Below the pieces are notes generated by a model. That model made no database searches and was not told where the DNA came from. It saw only the letters and a list, made by a program, of their open reading frames with translations. Position numbers and translations under genes: made by a program. Positions 35,082 through 47,200 of a DNA stretch of 64,000 nucleotides are shown piece by piece. This DNA is from Symbiodinium natans (taxonomy: Eukaryota > Sar > Dinophyceae > Suessiales > Symbiodiniaceae), in the NCBI GenBank assembly GCA_905221605.1, contig CAJNDS010002068.1, positions 275,001 through 339,000 of the forward strand. The letters run 5' to 3'. How positions within the stretch are numbered: position 1 is the first letter of the stretch; every line of letters begins with the position of its first letter.

Positions 35082-35663
35082 GGGTTTGGGGTTTAGGGAT
35101 AGGGTGTGGAGTTTGGGGTTTAGGGCTTGGGGTTTAGGGCTTGGGGTTTAGGGCTTGGGGTTTAGGGCTAGGGCTTGAGGGTTTGGGGTTTGGGGTTTGG
35201 GGTTTAGGGTTTGGGGTTTGGAGTTTGGGGCTTAAGGTTTGGGATTTGGGGCTGAGGGTTTAGGAGTGAGGCTGCCGCTCAGGTCTTGAGTTTACTTGGG
35301 CAGGATATCGAGCTCACAAACCGCTGTTAAACTGCACAGGTACTTCGAAGCAGGCTACGAGGCTGGAGGGCTGCCCTTTCTCAGGATTCCGTGCGCTCCT
35401 GGGCAAGATGTGAAAAGCCGCACGTTTTCAGGAACTTCCCTGTCTGGTACCCGAGCTGCAGGGACCACACGGACCGGTACCAACGATGCTGAGCCCGCTG
35501 CAACGAACTTCATGAGATAGAGGCGGAGGGGCTCGGAATGCTTCTCCAAGCGCGCCTGTGGGTTTAGGGTTTAGGGTTTAGGGTTTAGAGTTTAGGGTTT
35601 AGGGTTTAGGGTTTAGGGTTTAGGGTTTAGGGTTTAGGGTTTAGGGTTTGGGGTTTAGGGTTT
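35082..35663 (+). repeat. Degenerate and perfect TTTAGGG blocks
   Basis: 35082-35268 is a mixed TTTGGGG/CTTGGGG array. 35561-35663 is ~14 near-perfect TTTAGGG units. Confidence 0.85.
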
Positions 35664-36589
35664 GCCGCAATCGGCGTTTGAAGTTCCAGGGCTCGGGCTC
35701 CCAATTCAACAAGTTGGAAAGCTGAAACTCCCCCCATCCACTGGCAGAAGCAAAGGTGAGTAATGGTAAGGCAGGCACCAACTCCTCCTTCTTCACGTGC
35801 TCCTGGGCCGTGGGCGCTGCGTGACCGGAATTCGGCAAGGATTTGTGAGCAAGATGGAGCAGACGCTTATAAACATGATGAATCTTGACTTGGACCCTTT
35901 CTTGTCATTCTGATCGTTGGGTTGACGCTTAAACATGATGAATCGTGGCTTGGACCCGTTCTTGCCCTTCTGTTGGGTTGAGGATGTCGACCAATTACAA
36001 ACTGCAAACTTCAGAGAGTCGCCGACTCTAAATTACAACATCTGGACATGCTGTGTCTTCTGTCTTGACATTACGGACTCTTCTGAGGGTGAGGGGGGAG
36101 GGGGGGTGCACAACAGGATCTCTGATCATGTCTACTTGCAAGCAGAGGCACCACACGCTGCTCGTGCCTGAGACGCTCCTCAGACAGCTCTTGACTGGGC
36201 ATGAACATGGCCGCTTGTCACAGGCATGTGTTGCGTTTCACTGTGTGCCTTGCTGGAGCGATCTCTGCTGCTCGATAAAAAAGCGCAGACCGTTGTTGGA
36301 ATCACGGTGTTTGCACTTGGGCATCTCCACGCAAGCACTACTTTGCAGCCAGCATTGGCTAGTCTTTCGCGGGATTGAGGCAACGTGGACAATGTAAGCA
36401 CCTGTTCAAGCTTGTAAGTTGTCATTACGCTCACTGGCGCAGATCTGCTCGTAACATTTTGAATCGTGACAAAATGCCCTTCTATACTAAGTCTACGCAC
36501 GCCGATCAGCTGGTGGTATTCCATGCAACAGAACCAGGCGGCACACAACAGAAAGATATGCCGTGGCTGCAGGGCGAAGAACCCGAAAC
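35664..36589. other. Unassigned sequence
   Basis: Contains a short direct repeat (AAACATGATGAATC...CTTGGACCC near 35871 and 35932) and overlapping frames without domains. Confidence 0.45.
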
Positions 36590-36662
36590 CTAAACCCCAA
36601 ACCCCTAACCCCTAAACCCTATAAACCCAAAGCGCCAAACTCTAAACCCTAAACCCTAAACC

Positions 36663-36722
<60 letters not shown>

Positions 36723-37110
36723 ACCCAAACTAGAAGCACCCGACTCGCGTTCAACCGAAGTGTCGTCGCTTTGTGCCACAGCCGCTGTGGCATCCCCCGA
36801 TGCCTCCACAGCTGTGCGATCCCTCAGCTCTATAGACCCGGATCCCTGACCCGGATGGGTTTAGGGTTTAGGGTTTAGGGTTTAGGGTTTAGGGTTTAGG
36901 GTTTAGGGTTTAGGGTTTAGGGTTTAAGGTTTAGGGTTTAGGGTTTAGGGTTTAGGGTTTAGGGTTAGGGTTTAGGGTTTAGGGTTTAGGGTTAGGCCCT
37001 GGAATCCCCCTCATCAACCCTAGAAAGGGGCAGGTTGTAAGACCTAACGGAAGCCTGCACAAAACAACCTAAACCCTAAACCCTAAACCCTAAACCCTAA
37101 ACACTAAACC
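36590..37110. repeat. CCCTCAA sub-array and long TTTAGGG block
   Basis: About ten consecutive CCCTCAA units at 36660-36728, about 20 TTTAGGG units at 36856-36995, and CCCTAAA at 37069-37110. Confidence 0.9.
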
Positions 37111-37284
37111 CGATCTATTCAAGCCGCCCTCCCAAGAGGCTTTGAAGTGTGAGCCCAGCCTCCAGAAATCGGGTGCGTGCGCGTCCGCGCACCCAAGAAG
37201 GCCCCGGCCAAAAAGACTCCAACGTGCCCCAAGGTAGCCATCTGTCCCAGCCAGCCCCAAGTTTTTTGCAACTGGAAGCTAGGC

Positions 37285-37385
37285 GGTCACTTCTCTTAAA
37301 TATAGTCCGATTTGAGATCCTGATTTAATAAGGCGGCCCCTCTTCTTTAGGGTACCCAAAAGGGACTGTAATTTAGAGAACTGAC
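37285..37385. mobile_element. MITE-like element, GGTCACTTCTCTAAA family
   Basis: GGTCACTTCTCTTAAA ... AATTTAGAGAACTGAC with the shared AGGCGGCCCCTC core. Confidence 0.65.
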
Positions 37386-38266
37386 AATGTATGTACAACC
37401 CTAAACCCTACACCCCAACACCCAAAACATTCCCGAAACTCTATAGCCCTAAACCCTAAACCCCAAACCCTTATAAACGCTGAACCCTGAACCCTGAACC
37501 CTAATCCGCCGAGGCCTTGGGCCGTAGGTGTCTGGGTAGCACAAAGCAGGACCTGTTTATTTTGCACATTTTGGCCTGAAATGGGTTCGGGAGCAGACGG
37601 TGCATAGGCCTCCCCCCCCCCCCCAAACCGAGGCCTTTCCCTGCCCCCCGCGCCCAAGCTTTGTTACAGAAGCTCAGGCCGGCTCGCGTAGCGTTAAATT
37701 TAAACCCTAAACCACTTCAACTGCCTCCTCCGCCGCCGCCGCGCCGTCTGCTAGAGGCGCTTGGGGCGCAGGTGGCCCAGGAGCTGGCAAGAAGTTGAAG
37801 ATGGGCCGGCGCGCCTCTGGAACAAAGTCCTAAACCCTAAACCCTAAACCCTAAACCCTAAACGTATACCCCCTGAACCCTATAAACCCTAAACTCTTAA
37901 ACCCTAACACCCTTTAGCTAAAAGCCCAATGGCCGAGCGTCTTCCTCAATTATGGGCAAAGGCTGGGGTGAAATTATGGGCAAAGGCAGCTAAGTGATGC
38001 ACCATGCTCAATGGGACTGGTTTGGGACTCATGGTTCTAGGTAAAGAAACAAGCGGTGCAATGTTGGGAGGATTCTCGAACATAAGCCCCAAAGCCCAGC
38101 AGTCGAATGCGTCTCAGGCCTGTTATGGGAACAGCGATGCACTTTCTTGTGCGCAGAGAAACCGGTGCCCTCAACGAAAGGCCTTGCACCCCTTCGCCAC
38201 ACGGCTCCACGACGCTTCTTGCAGCCATGACCGATGTGACCCCTCAAAGTGAGGACTCTTGCGTAC

Positions 38267-38366
38267 TATTTGCTAAGAACCACGCAAAAACCAAAAATGT
38301 TCTTCCTTATTCGGGAGATATAGGGATTATTATTCTTTGTTTTGTGTGGGTTCTTAAGCAAATGGT
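38267..38366. mobile_element. MITE-like element, TTGCTTAAGAACC family
   Basis: Ends ATTTGCTAAGAACCACGCAA and its near-complement ending GGTTCTTAAGCAAAT; core with GATATAGGGATTATTATT. It lies just left of another element (38380-38473). Confidence 0.55.
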
Positions 38367-38379
38367 ACTTGTGTGTGTG

Positions 38380-38473
38380 TACCAGGACGGGCTATTATAT
38401 AACCCCTTAAAAAGTAAAGGCCCTTTATAGGTCTCATTGTGGGGATTATCGGCCCTACTCGCCCATCCTGGTA
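38380..38473. mobile_element. MITE-like element, TACCAGGACGGGC family
   Basis: TACCAGGACGGGC and GCCCATCCTGGTA at the ends, with interior ATATAACCCCTTAAAAAG and GGGGATTATCGGCCC. The clearest copy. Confidence 0.65.
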
Positions 38474-38587
38474 ATGAACACCCCGCTGGCCAGCGAGTTC
38501 CTATTGGCCCTCTTGGGCTCGGCATGGTCCCCTTTCTTGCAGCTGCCTACCTGTAACAGGGCAGAACCGCCAGAAGGCGCAAACAGG

Positions 38588-39280
38588 AAACCCTAAACCC
38601 TAAACCCTAAACCCTAAACCCTAAACCCTAAACCCCCCAAACCCTAAACCCTAAACCCCATACCCCAAAAAATTCTCGACCCAGTCTGCGCTCCGGTGGC
38701 CCAGGCCTCCAATGCCTCCACCACGGTGGAGATCGCGTTGTCCACCCAGGCCCAGGATCCTGACCTGCAGTTTCTAGGGGTTTGTAGGGCTTGTAGGGTT
38801 ATAGGGTATACAGGGTATATAGGGTTTGTATAAGGTATATAGAGTCTATAGGGTTTGTAGGGGTTGTAGGGCTTTCGGGGATTTTTGTAGGGTTTGTAGT
38901 GTTTGTAGGGAATATGGGATTTTGTAGGGTTTGTAGGGTTTATGGGGTTTTGTAGGGTTTGTAGGGTTTGTAGGGTTTGTAGGGTCCATGGGATTTTGTA
39001 GGGTTTGTAGGGTTCATGGGATTTTGTAGGGTTTGCAGGGCTTGTAGGGTTTGTAGGGCTTGTAGGGCTTGTAGGGCTTTTAGGGCTTGTAGGGTGTGTG
39101 GGGCTTGTGGGGTTTGCAGGGTTCATGGGCAAAGGGTTAAAGGGTATATAGGGTTTAGGGTTTGCGGGTTTGTGGCTTGTGGGGTTTGTAGGATTCATAA
39201 GGTTTATAGGGTTTATAAGATGTTTATAAGGTTTATAGGGTTTAGGGCCTTTAGGGCCTTGAGGCCTTTGGGGCCTTTTG
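38588..39280. repeat. CCCTAAA block and long degenerate GGGTTTGTA array
   Basis: Perfect minus-type block 38588-38660, then ~500 bp (38776-39280) of GGGTTTGTA/GGGCTTGTA units of period ~9. The long Pro/Thr/Asn and Cys/Arg-rich open frames here are repeat by-products. Confidence 0.85.
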
Positions 39281-39394
39281 GCCCTAAACCCAAACCCCCT
39301 GATGGGCCCGGTGCCGCGGCTCAGGTCCGGGCGCCAGGACCACGAGATCTGCAGGATCCGGGGCAGGAGGTGCTTCTCGCTCCTCCTTTGCTTG

Positions 39395-39490
39395 CTGTTG
39401 GCTAGCAGGGAATGTGGGAACTAGGGCCCTTGTAGAGTCCCGTTAAGTGATTATATAGGGGCCCTATGTATATATATATATCTATGTATA

Positions 39491-39524
<34 letters not shown>

Positions 39525-39623
39525 GATATGCATATATATATATATATAAATGTATAGATATATCTGTACCCTTTAAGGGATGATGTAGGGTACCTCATTC
39601 CCCCATTCCCTGCTAACCAACAG
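39395..39623. mobile_element. MITE-like element, CTGTTGGTTAGCAGGG family, with TA-repeat core
   Basis: CTGTTGGCTAGCAGGGAATG against CATTCCCTGCTAACCAACAG are nearly perfect inverted ends. The core has GGGCCCTATG(TA)n and CCCTTTAAGGG; the TA/ATATAG microsatellite spans about 39468-39560. Confidence 0.65.
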
Positions 39624-39724
39624 TAAGCTCTTTGCTTTCTTAGCCAGCTGAGGCCCGAGGTCTGCTGTCGCATGGCATGAGCCTTCGCTGCTAGCAACGT
39701 GTTCTGACATCTGCTACTTGTTAC

Positions 39725-40497
39725 CCCTAAACCCTAAACCCTGAAACCCTGAGAACCCTGAACCCTAAACCCTGAAACCTGAACCCTGAAACCCTGAACC
39801 CTAAGCCCCAAAACTGTGCTGCACTTGTTTCTATTGCTTCTTAGTTGCTGAGTTCAGGAGCTCCCAACAAGTGTACACTTGTAGTTTTGTAGAGATTATA
39901 GCATCCCAAAAGTGTAAACCCTAAACCCTAAACCCTAAACCCTAAACCCTAAACCCTAAACCCTAAACCAAAACCCTAAACCCTAAACCCTAAACCCTAA
40001 ACCCTAAACCCTAAGCGTACTCACTCAGCTACTAAGGCTTGGTATCAACCTATCCAGACCAACCGCAGCCTCCTCCGCGGCTTTCACCTCGGCCTCATGC
40101 TTTTCTTTCTCGGCCTGGGGATAGGCAGATACTTGTTCCTTCAACCTTAAACCCTAAACCCTAAACCCCTGTTTTGTTTGTCTTCCTTTCCTATTTCCAT
40201 GCGCAGCCGCAGAGTAAGTTCACGTCCTGCACGCCAGATCTGGAACTGTTGAACTCTTGAAGCTCCCTATCCCCAACCCCTAAACCCTAAACCCTAAACC
40301 CCATACCCCATAAACCCTAAACCCTATCCTGCCTCTGCCGCTGCATCGGCCGAAAGAGCCAGCTGCCCAGCACCCAGGCGCTCGACAAAGAACTGACTGA
40401 CGGCATCGGTATCCTGCGCCCACGAGGTGATTGCGTGACCCTAAACCCTAAACCCTAAACCCGAAACCCTAAACCCTAAACCCTAAACCCTAAACCC
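39725..40497 (-). repeat. Series of CCCTAAA blocks
   Basis: 39725-39812 (CCCTGAA-rich), 39914-40015 (~14 units), 40148-40170, 40277-40330 and 40438-40497. Confidence 0.85.
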
Positions 40498-41308
40498 CTG
40501 GACAGTATAAGAAAGTCAAGCAGGCGCACACTTTCGCAGAGCTCAGAGTTTCTTGACCAGTCACTACTGCAGGGTGCAGGTTTGCCACCTTCTTCCACAG
40601 ATCCAGGGCTGCTTGGAACTCCTTCTCTACCTGGCGCGGACAGCCCATGTGAGCCCAACAGGAGCTCACAGCTTGTTTCCTGCTTGGGAGGCTGTGGGGC
40701 TCTTTTAAGACTTGCTAAGGTCGCCTGGGTTCGCGACACTGTCAGATTGCTACTATTCGGCCGGATAACACCAAAATAATTCTCTTACATCCTTGTTCTT
40801 CCAGCTATCATTATAATTGCTATCCGTCATTGATAATATGCTTATTTGAATGCGACCACTATGACGAGGCCATGGCTGCAGCTGTCGCAAGGATACTAGG
40901 CCCGGCGCGTACGGCTTGCCCTCTGCCGCCTGCGCCCTCGCAGAACAGACCTGCGCAGAGTCTGCATGAGGTGGCCGCGTGGTGGAGGGTAAGAATAAGG
41001 AGAACCGCAAAAGCAGAACTGTAGTAAGAATATTCAGACTGAGAGCAGTAGGAGGAAAAAAGCATTGCAAGAAGAAATGTAGTAAAAAACTGCAATAGCA
41101 ACAAAGGAATTCACAGCAAGAACAGTATTAGAAATCCGGATAAGGCATGTAAATGTATTCAAGCAAATGCTGGAATCGGTTGCAACAAGAGGCTATCGTC
41201 TTTCACGTTTCACAAACACACATCTATACCGCATTCAACACGACTGAAAACGGATGAACGCTGACTGGAAGGTGACGAGCACCCATATACCGTATACCTG
41301 CTCACTCA

Positions 41309-41901
41309 CTACGGGATTCCAACCAAGGCAACGTCGAATGTTCCAAGCATAGCTTGGCGTAGGATTTTTGGGGTCTGAGGGCTAGACTGTTTGTCAGACC
41401 CTACCTCCACTGTGCTCAGAGCACTTCCAGGAAGAAAAACAAAGGGAAGCGTGTAACCAACTAGCAGGATACAACCCGGCAACGACACCTCGTCGGCGCT
41501 GGTAACCTGAATAACCATGTCCTCAGGGTTTCAAGGCTTGGGGTTTGAGATTGAGGGTTCAGGGTTTAGGGCTACAGCTACAGCATCTGGACAATTGAGC
41601 TGATGACATCCTACAAGAGAGCCCACAACAAATGCAAACGTGAAGCCTGATGCTGTAACCCAAATCACCTTGCCCGGCCCCCAGCATACTAGACTTAGCA
41701 CTGAGCAGCCTACCAATAAGGTCGGAGGGTTTTGGATTGCCCTTGCATTGCACTTCTTTGCCGGGCGGCGACTTGAAAGCCTTCTTTGACCTTGGCGTCG
41801 TCTGGGATCACAGGCTCCTGACCCGGGCGCCATCGCGGTTTAGCGGGGAGTTCCGCGTGCCGAGCGTATGAAGGCAGATTTCGGGGTTCACATGATCGCA
41901 A
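41309..41901 (-). CDS. Possible exons of an unidentified multi-pass membrane protein
   Basis: Three adjoining minus-strand stretches read like coding sequence: 41901-~41760 (hydrophilic, Lys/Arg/Pro), ~41745-41590 (hydrophobic, LLVGCSVLSLVCW and SGFTFAFVVGSLVGC) and 41518-41309 (SLPGCILLVGYTLPFVFL). They are in different frames, so introns would be needed. A telomere-like remnant (41519-41575) lies in the second gap. No family recognised; chance hydrophobic frames remain possible. Confidence 0.22.
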
Positions 41902-42574
41902 CAGCCTTTAGGGGGTTGTAGTTCGGCTTGGTCTCCGGGTTTTCCACGGCTGAGGACTCAGGGTTTAGGGTTTAGGGTTTAGGGTTTAGGGTTTAGGGTT
42001 TACAGTTTGCAATAAACCCTGCTCCTTCCCAGCCCTACCATGAACCCGAGGTACCCATCATTTTCCAGAGGTATGAAAACCCCAAGTGTGCCAAAATAGG
42101 GGCGTACCCCCTTTTATACACAAGAGACAATGGTATCCTCTTAAAGGGAGCCCAAAAAGGGCACCCCAAATTTTCGGAAACTACCTTGAAGGTCTCCCTT
42201 AAACGTTCAGTGCTGGGCGTTGCTGAGCCTAAGACCCTTCAACTGCTGGGGTTTCGGGGGTTGAGGGTTGAGGGTTTAGGTAAAGCTCTCAGGACAAGCC
42301 CCTTAGACCTAAACCCACAGAATTCCAAACCCTAAAACCCGAAAGCCCGGACTTAAAACCCCACACACAACAAATCCCTAAACCCTAAACCCTAAATCCT
42401 AAACCCCAAACCCTAAACCCTAAGCCGGGGTCCTCGGGAGGCTTGGCCTTCTTCTTCGGATCCGCTGCCGGCTCGCTTGGCGGCACGGGGAGGTCCAAGA
42501 AAAGGGCCGAGGTCTCCTGTTCCGAGGGGGGCTTCGTCAAAGCCAGCCTTTGTAGGGCTTGTGAGGCTCTTGGG

Positions 42575-42790
42575 GTTTTGGGTTTTGGGTTTAGGGTTTA
42601 GGGTTTATTTAGGGCTTTGGGTTTAGGGTTTAGGGTTTAGGGGTTAGGGGTTAGGGGTTTAGGGATTAGGGATTAGGGTTTAGGGTTGAGGGTTTAGGGT
42701 AGGGCTCTTCAAGCTTGTAGGGCTTGTGGGGCTCTTAGGGCTCTTAGGGCTTGTAGGGCTTGTAGGGCTTGCAGGGCTTGCAGGGCTTCA
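42575..42790 (+). repeat. Degenerate TTTAGGG and GGGCTTGTA array
   Basis: TTTAGGG/TTAGGGG units to ~42705, then GGGCTTGTAGGGCTTG units to 42790, followed by a G tract (42799-42815). Confidence 0.85.
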
Positions 42791-43152
42791 GGAGTCCTTG
42801 GGGGGGGGGGGGGGGCGATGTTTCAGATGCGCTGTGAATGGTTTCTGGAGGCTTTCTGGCGGGCTTCGGGGGTTGAAGTCGGTGGGATTTCACACAAAGA
42901 AGGGGCCTTTCGGAGTTTCGGGTTGGACATGGTTTCCGCTGCCCAAACACATCGCAGCCAAGGAGGCTTTGAGGGCAGCGCATGGCCGGCACAAAGGATG
43001 TAGTTCGAAACAAAAGTAAACCTACATGAGGTTCAGGGCTTTCGGGTGTGGGGTTCTGATGGGTTCTGCCGAAACAGCAACTTCCCGCGGCACCTCCATG
43101 GACGACGGGCAGCCGCACAACACCCAGCCCCGATGCCGGCCTGAATCCCGCA

Positions 43153-43302
43153 GTTTAGGGTTTAGGGTTTAGGGTATAGGGTTTAGGGTTTAGGGTTTAG
43201 GGTTTAGGGTTTAGGGTTTAGGGTTTAGGGTTTAGGGTTTAGGGTTTAGGGTTTAGGGTTTAGGGTTTAGGGTTTAGGGTTTAGGGTTTAGGGTTTAGGG
43301 TA
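43153..43302 (+). repeat. Longest TTTAGGG array in the window
   Basis: About 21 TTTAGGG units with one irregularity, 470 bp upstream of the copia element. An opposite-strand block lies at 43588-43668. Confidence 0.95.
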
Positions 43303-43768
43303 TGTCGGGGAGAGGATGGCGAGGTCTGGGGTTGAGGACCTGCGGCCTAGCGTTCAACGTGGGATTCTAGTTGAGGGTCCAGTGTGAGGTCTATTAGGGG
43401 GTGGGTGGGGGGGGGGAGGGAAATCGAAGCACAAGCTGCCACGGAGGACGTGCTTCCCTGCCTGCTGAAGCGTTGATGGCTTGATCCATGAGCTGAGTCG
43501 TCAAGGACGCAGGAAGCCTCGGAATGTGGTTAGATGGGTCAAAGTGGCGGACAGCAACACTTTAGGCGTCTTCGGGGCTCAAGGAGAAACCCTAAACCCT
43601 AAACCCCAAACCCTAAACCCTTAACCCTAAACCCTTAACCCTTAACCCTAAACCCTAACCAGAAATCGCCGTCGTCCATCATCCCGAGGCGAAGGCAGAT
43701 ACGGCCCCGTGGACTTTGGGTTCGCCACGTTGGCAGCAATAAGGTCCAGCCTGAAGCCAGGTTCAGGG

Positions 43769-44223
43769 TGTTTGTGTAAAGAGGCACTCATGTTCACTTG
43801 AAGCATCAGCCCCTGCGCAAGGATGACACGCTGAGCGCGTCCACTGAGGTCTTAACCATAAACTATGCCAACGATGTTGGCTCAAGTCTCGGAGCAAATG
43901 CACGGAGTGCAGCTTGGTTTTCGGGTTCTTTCGGGTTCTTCCGGGTTTTGGGGTTTGGTTTCCTCTTCCCGGTACCCTAGTCCCACCCCCTGTCCTGGTA
44001 CCCTAGTCCTGCGACCCAGTCCAGGGTGTGAAGGGTGCGTTCGTTCAGGGGTTCAGGGCTAAGAAGGTGGTTGATGATTGAGGTCCAAGGCGGAAGAGAT
44101 GGCGGGGGATACTGATGATTTATCTAGGGTTTTGATGAACGATGTTCCTCTCCAGATGCTGCCTCAATCTCCCACTCCATCACACTTCAGCAGAATCACC
44201 GAAAGCAGCCCTGACCAACATCA
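43769..44223 (+). repeat. 5' LTR of the copia element
   Basis: 455-bp direct repeat of 52248-52702. It starts TGTTTG and ends CATCA. It should hold the promoter and polyadenylation signals of the element. The gag ATG (44099) lies inside the LTR, so the last ~125 bp are both LTR and coding sequence. A spliced-leader-like motif is at 43877-43886. Confidence 0.93.
43856..43886 (+). promoter_or_regulatory. Spliced-leader-like motif in copia 5' LTR
   Basis: CCATAAACTATG (43856-43867) is followed by TTGGCTCAAG (43877-43886). The latter equals the last ten bases of the conserved dinoflagellate trans-spliced leader. The 3' LTR has the same motif at 52335-52365. The second LTR element in this window carries CCGTAAACTATG plus TTTGGCTCAAG at 54994-55016. 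The two LTRs are otherwise unrelated, so the shared motif is probably functional or a relic of a trans-spliced RNA copied into DNA. Function is inferred. Confidence 0.5.
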
Positions 44224-47200
44224 GGGTATGAGCCCAAACGCTCCAAGCAATCCCGCAGAAGCGCAGCAGCAGCAGCATCAGCGTTCCTCACTTTCTGTCT
44301 CTGGCCAGGGCACACAAGTTGGGGATGTTGTCATGAATACGCCAGGTGCAGAGTTCCTTGTCCGTCAAATGAACGAGATTAGATCTGCAAATGGTGACGT
44401 GGTCCGAATGATGCGACAGTTAGAGGGAAATCATTGGGATCTTATTGCTATGACTGGTATGGATCAAGTGCAGCAGAACCTTGAAGGCATTCGTCATGAG
44501 ATGGAGCGTCGCACAAATCTGCTGGGCACTGGCCTGACAACCACTGTTGCTGGAATAGAGCAGCTGCGCGACGCAGCGTTGCAGAGTCGCCAGGCTTATG
44601 GCCAGGCGAGTGAAGCATGCAGCACCTTGACAAGTCAGATGAATGAGCTCGCTACAGCTGTGAGACATTTGAGTCAAAGGGTTGATGACCTAGAGGGCCA
44701 GGTGTTTCTTCAAGACGCTGTGAGCAAGCAAGTGAATGAGATCCGTGATCGTATAGCCGCATTGGAGTTTCAAGCTGTAGCTGGAGGTGAATGGCCTGAA
44801 GCTGAAAGGAAAATCTTCCTGAAGGAGCATAAGCTACAATCCGACAAGACTTCATTGTGCATTCACGATCTACAAGAGCAAGTGAGACAGCTCAATGAGA
44901 AAACCCAAGAAGAGAAGCGAGGTTCCTCGACACAGTTGGCGCTTGTCCTTGAACGTGTGGTTGGCGTTGAAAAGATTTGCAAGAAACTTCGTGAGCGTGA
45001 CGAGGAGATCCAGGGTCACTTGAGTCACGTAATACCGCAGTCTATTGCCTCGGACGCAGGACCCCAGCAGGAAAGCCAGGCGCCAGCAAGCCTTGGGGAA
45101 CCGCAGACTTTTTCCATTGGAAGTGGGACGCCGCTTCAGGTCAATGAAAGGTCTGGTGAAGATGACTGGTGGGAGGCGTACGATGACAGACCAATCAGCT
45201 CTTGGTTGACAAAACCGCCGGGCCTTCCCATGGAATCAGCCTGGATGAATGAGGGTTGGGGTGCCAATGCCCCTACTCAGCCGCCTCCCCTTCCCAAAGA
45301 ATTTCGTAGCTCGAGCCAGGATGGTTTCCATCTAGATGGACATGAGCTGAGAGTTGCAGGGGGCCAGTGGAAGTTGATGAAGGAGTTCCCGAGGATTCTT
45401 GAGCCGCGAGGTCAGGCATGGGAACGAGGCCTCCAATTCTCGCAGTATGCTACCGAAATGGTGTCCGTTGCATCGTGTATCGGTGCTGGGTTCGGAAAGT
45501 TCGTGAGGCACCAAATCGATGCAGCGTTGGGGCGCTTTCAACGGCGCATGGATGCCGGGGTTCATGACCCCGATGTTCCCCCTGTTGCCAGCGGATGCGA
45601 GGAGTTTGAGAGCAGGTTGGCTATGACTTTGCTTTCGCAGACGAGTGATGATATCAAACGAGGTGTGATTGAGTCAGCTGCGGGTCAAGTGGTTCCTTCA
45701 TTAACGATCCTAGAAGCGATTCTTGAGCGCTACCAACCTGGTGGTATTGAAGAGAAGTCAAGCCTGACGTCGTTTTTGAGGAACCTGCCGCAGGCAAATA
45801 CTTTCACTGAATGTTTGGCAACACTTAGAAGGCTAAAGCTGGCTACATCCCGGATTCTTGTCCTTGGTTTGCCGAGTCATCCTCCACATGAAGCCATTTC
45901 TTCCTTGAACCACATGGTGAAAACTCTAGAAAAGAAGAGTCCCACCCTGAGTACGCGCTTGAATTTGCTTCGTCTTCGTCCTGAGATCTTGAATCCCACC
46001 GAAGAAGGTGTGAGTCTCCTGCAGACGGCGATTGAGGCAGAAGCACGGCGACTGGCAGCTGAGGAGTTCTCTAAGCCACATCACCCGAAAGGTTCTGATG
46101 CTGGAACTGGAGAGTATGAGATCACAGCTGCTAAGGGTAAAGGGAAAGGCAAGAAAGGAAAACCAACAGGTGATACCAAGTCAACTCCATGTGCATTCTT
46201 TAACACTGAGCGAGGGTGCTTGAAGGGAAAGGATTGCGAGTATTGGCATGGTGATCCTAAGGGGGCAAAAGCCAAAGGCAAGGGCAAGGGCAAGGAGGAT
46301 TCAAAGACAAGGGCAGCGGCCAAGGAGGCTGAAGCGAAGGCCAAAGAGAAAGCTGAAGCAAGGGAGGCAAAAGCCAAAGCCAAGGCCGCAGCAAAGGAAG
46401 CAGCAGCAAGAGACAAACCGGACCCCAAGGCAAAGCCAGGTGCTAAAGCGAAGGCAGCAGCACTTGTTGGAGCTGAGGCGAAGTCTGCTACATGTTATCG
46501 AGTGTGTGCAAACATGGCATTGCGTGAGAACGATCAACCTTCTGACGATGGTATCTCTTCCTCTTCAGAGCTTTCCGAACTGGATGGTGTTAGGAGCGAT
46601 GACCTTACTCCGAGTGAATTCGGGGACGAGTTTCAGGAGGAGAGTGACGACGAGCCAGGTCCATGGATGTGGAGCTTGCGCTTGACGGGTTTGGAGTGGA
46701 AAATGTGGACTCACCCAGGCAACATCGTCACCAGGGCGCATGCGGAGTTTGAGCACATTGATGATTATCGCAGTGTGGAGCATGGAGCATGGATTCTGCA
46801 TAGGGCTGGGCAATTAGATGAGCTGCCGGCTGTGTTGAATGATGAATGGACCGTCACTGCTGTACACAATGTGTTGGTTCTGGATCCGGTCACGAGAGTC
46901 TTCAAGGGGGCCTTTGCCTTCGAGCTTGAGCGTGTAGATGTCCAGTCCAAGCTTCGTTTTGTGGTAGCGGTGGAAAGAAATCAGCCGTACGTAGAGCCAT
47001 GGCCTGAGGATGTATGGTTTAATGAATGCATGAGATTCGGCTTCGGGGCTCCCACCGGGCATGTCAGGGACCGAATTCCACTAGAGGAAATGTTGAATGG
47101 TCATGGATTTGGTCACCTAGCTGAGACCCTGGGTTTGTTAGGTGCCGAGTTTGCTGATGATCTTGCCTTCCTGAGTCCTCGAGATTTGGTAGAGAATGGC

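Noticed and set aside
38644-39405. 184-codon Pro/Thr/Asn frame and opposite Cys/Arg frame
   Set aside because: By-products of the GGGTTTGTA array; no flanking coding sequence.
43798-44062. Two small frames (60 and 65 codons) repeated at 52277-52541
   Set aside because: They lie inside the LTRs and are duplicated only because the LTRs are.
44078-44098. Upstream non-ATG start for the copia polyprotein
   Set aside because: The codon is TTG; the ATG at 44099 is the simpler start in a eukaryote.
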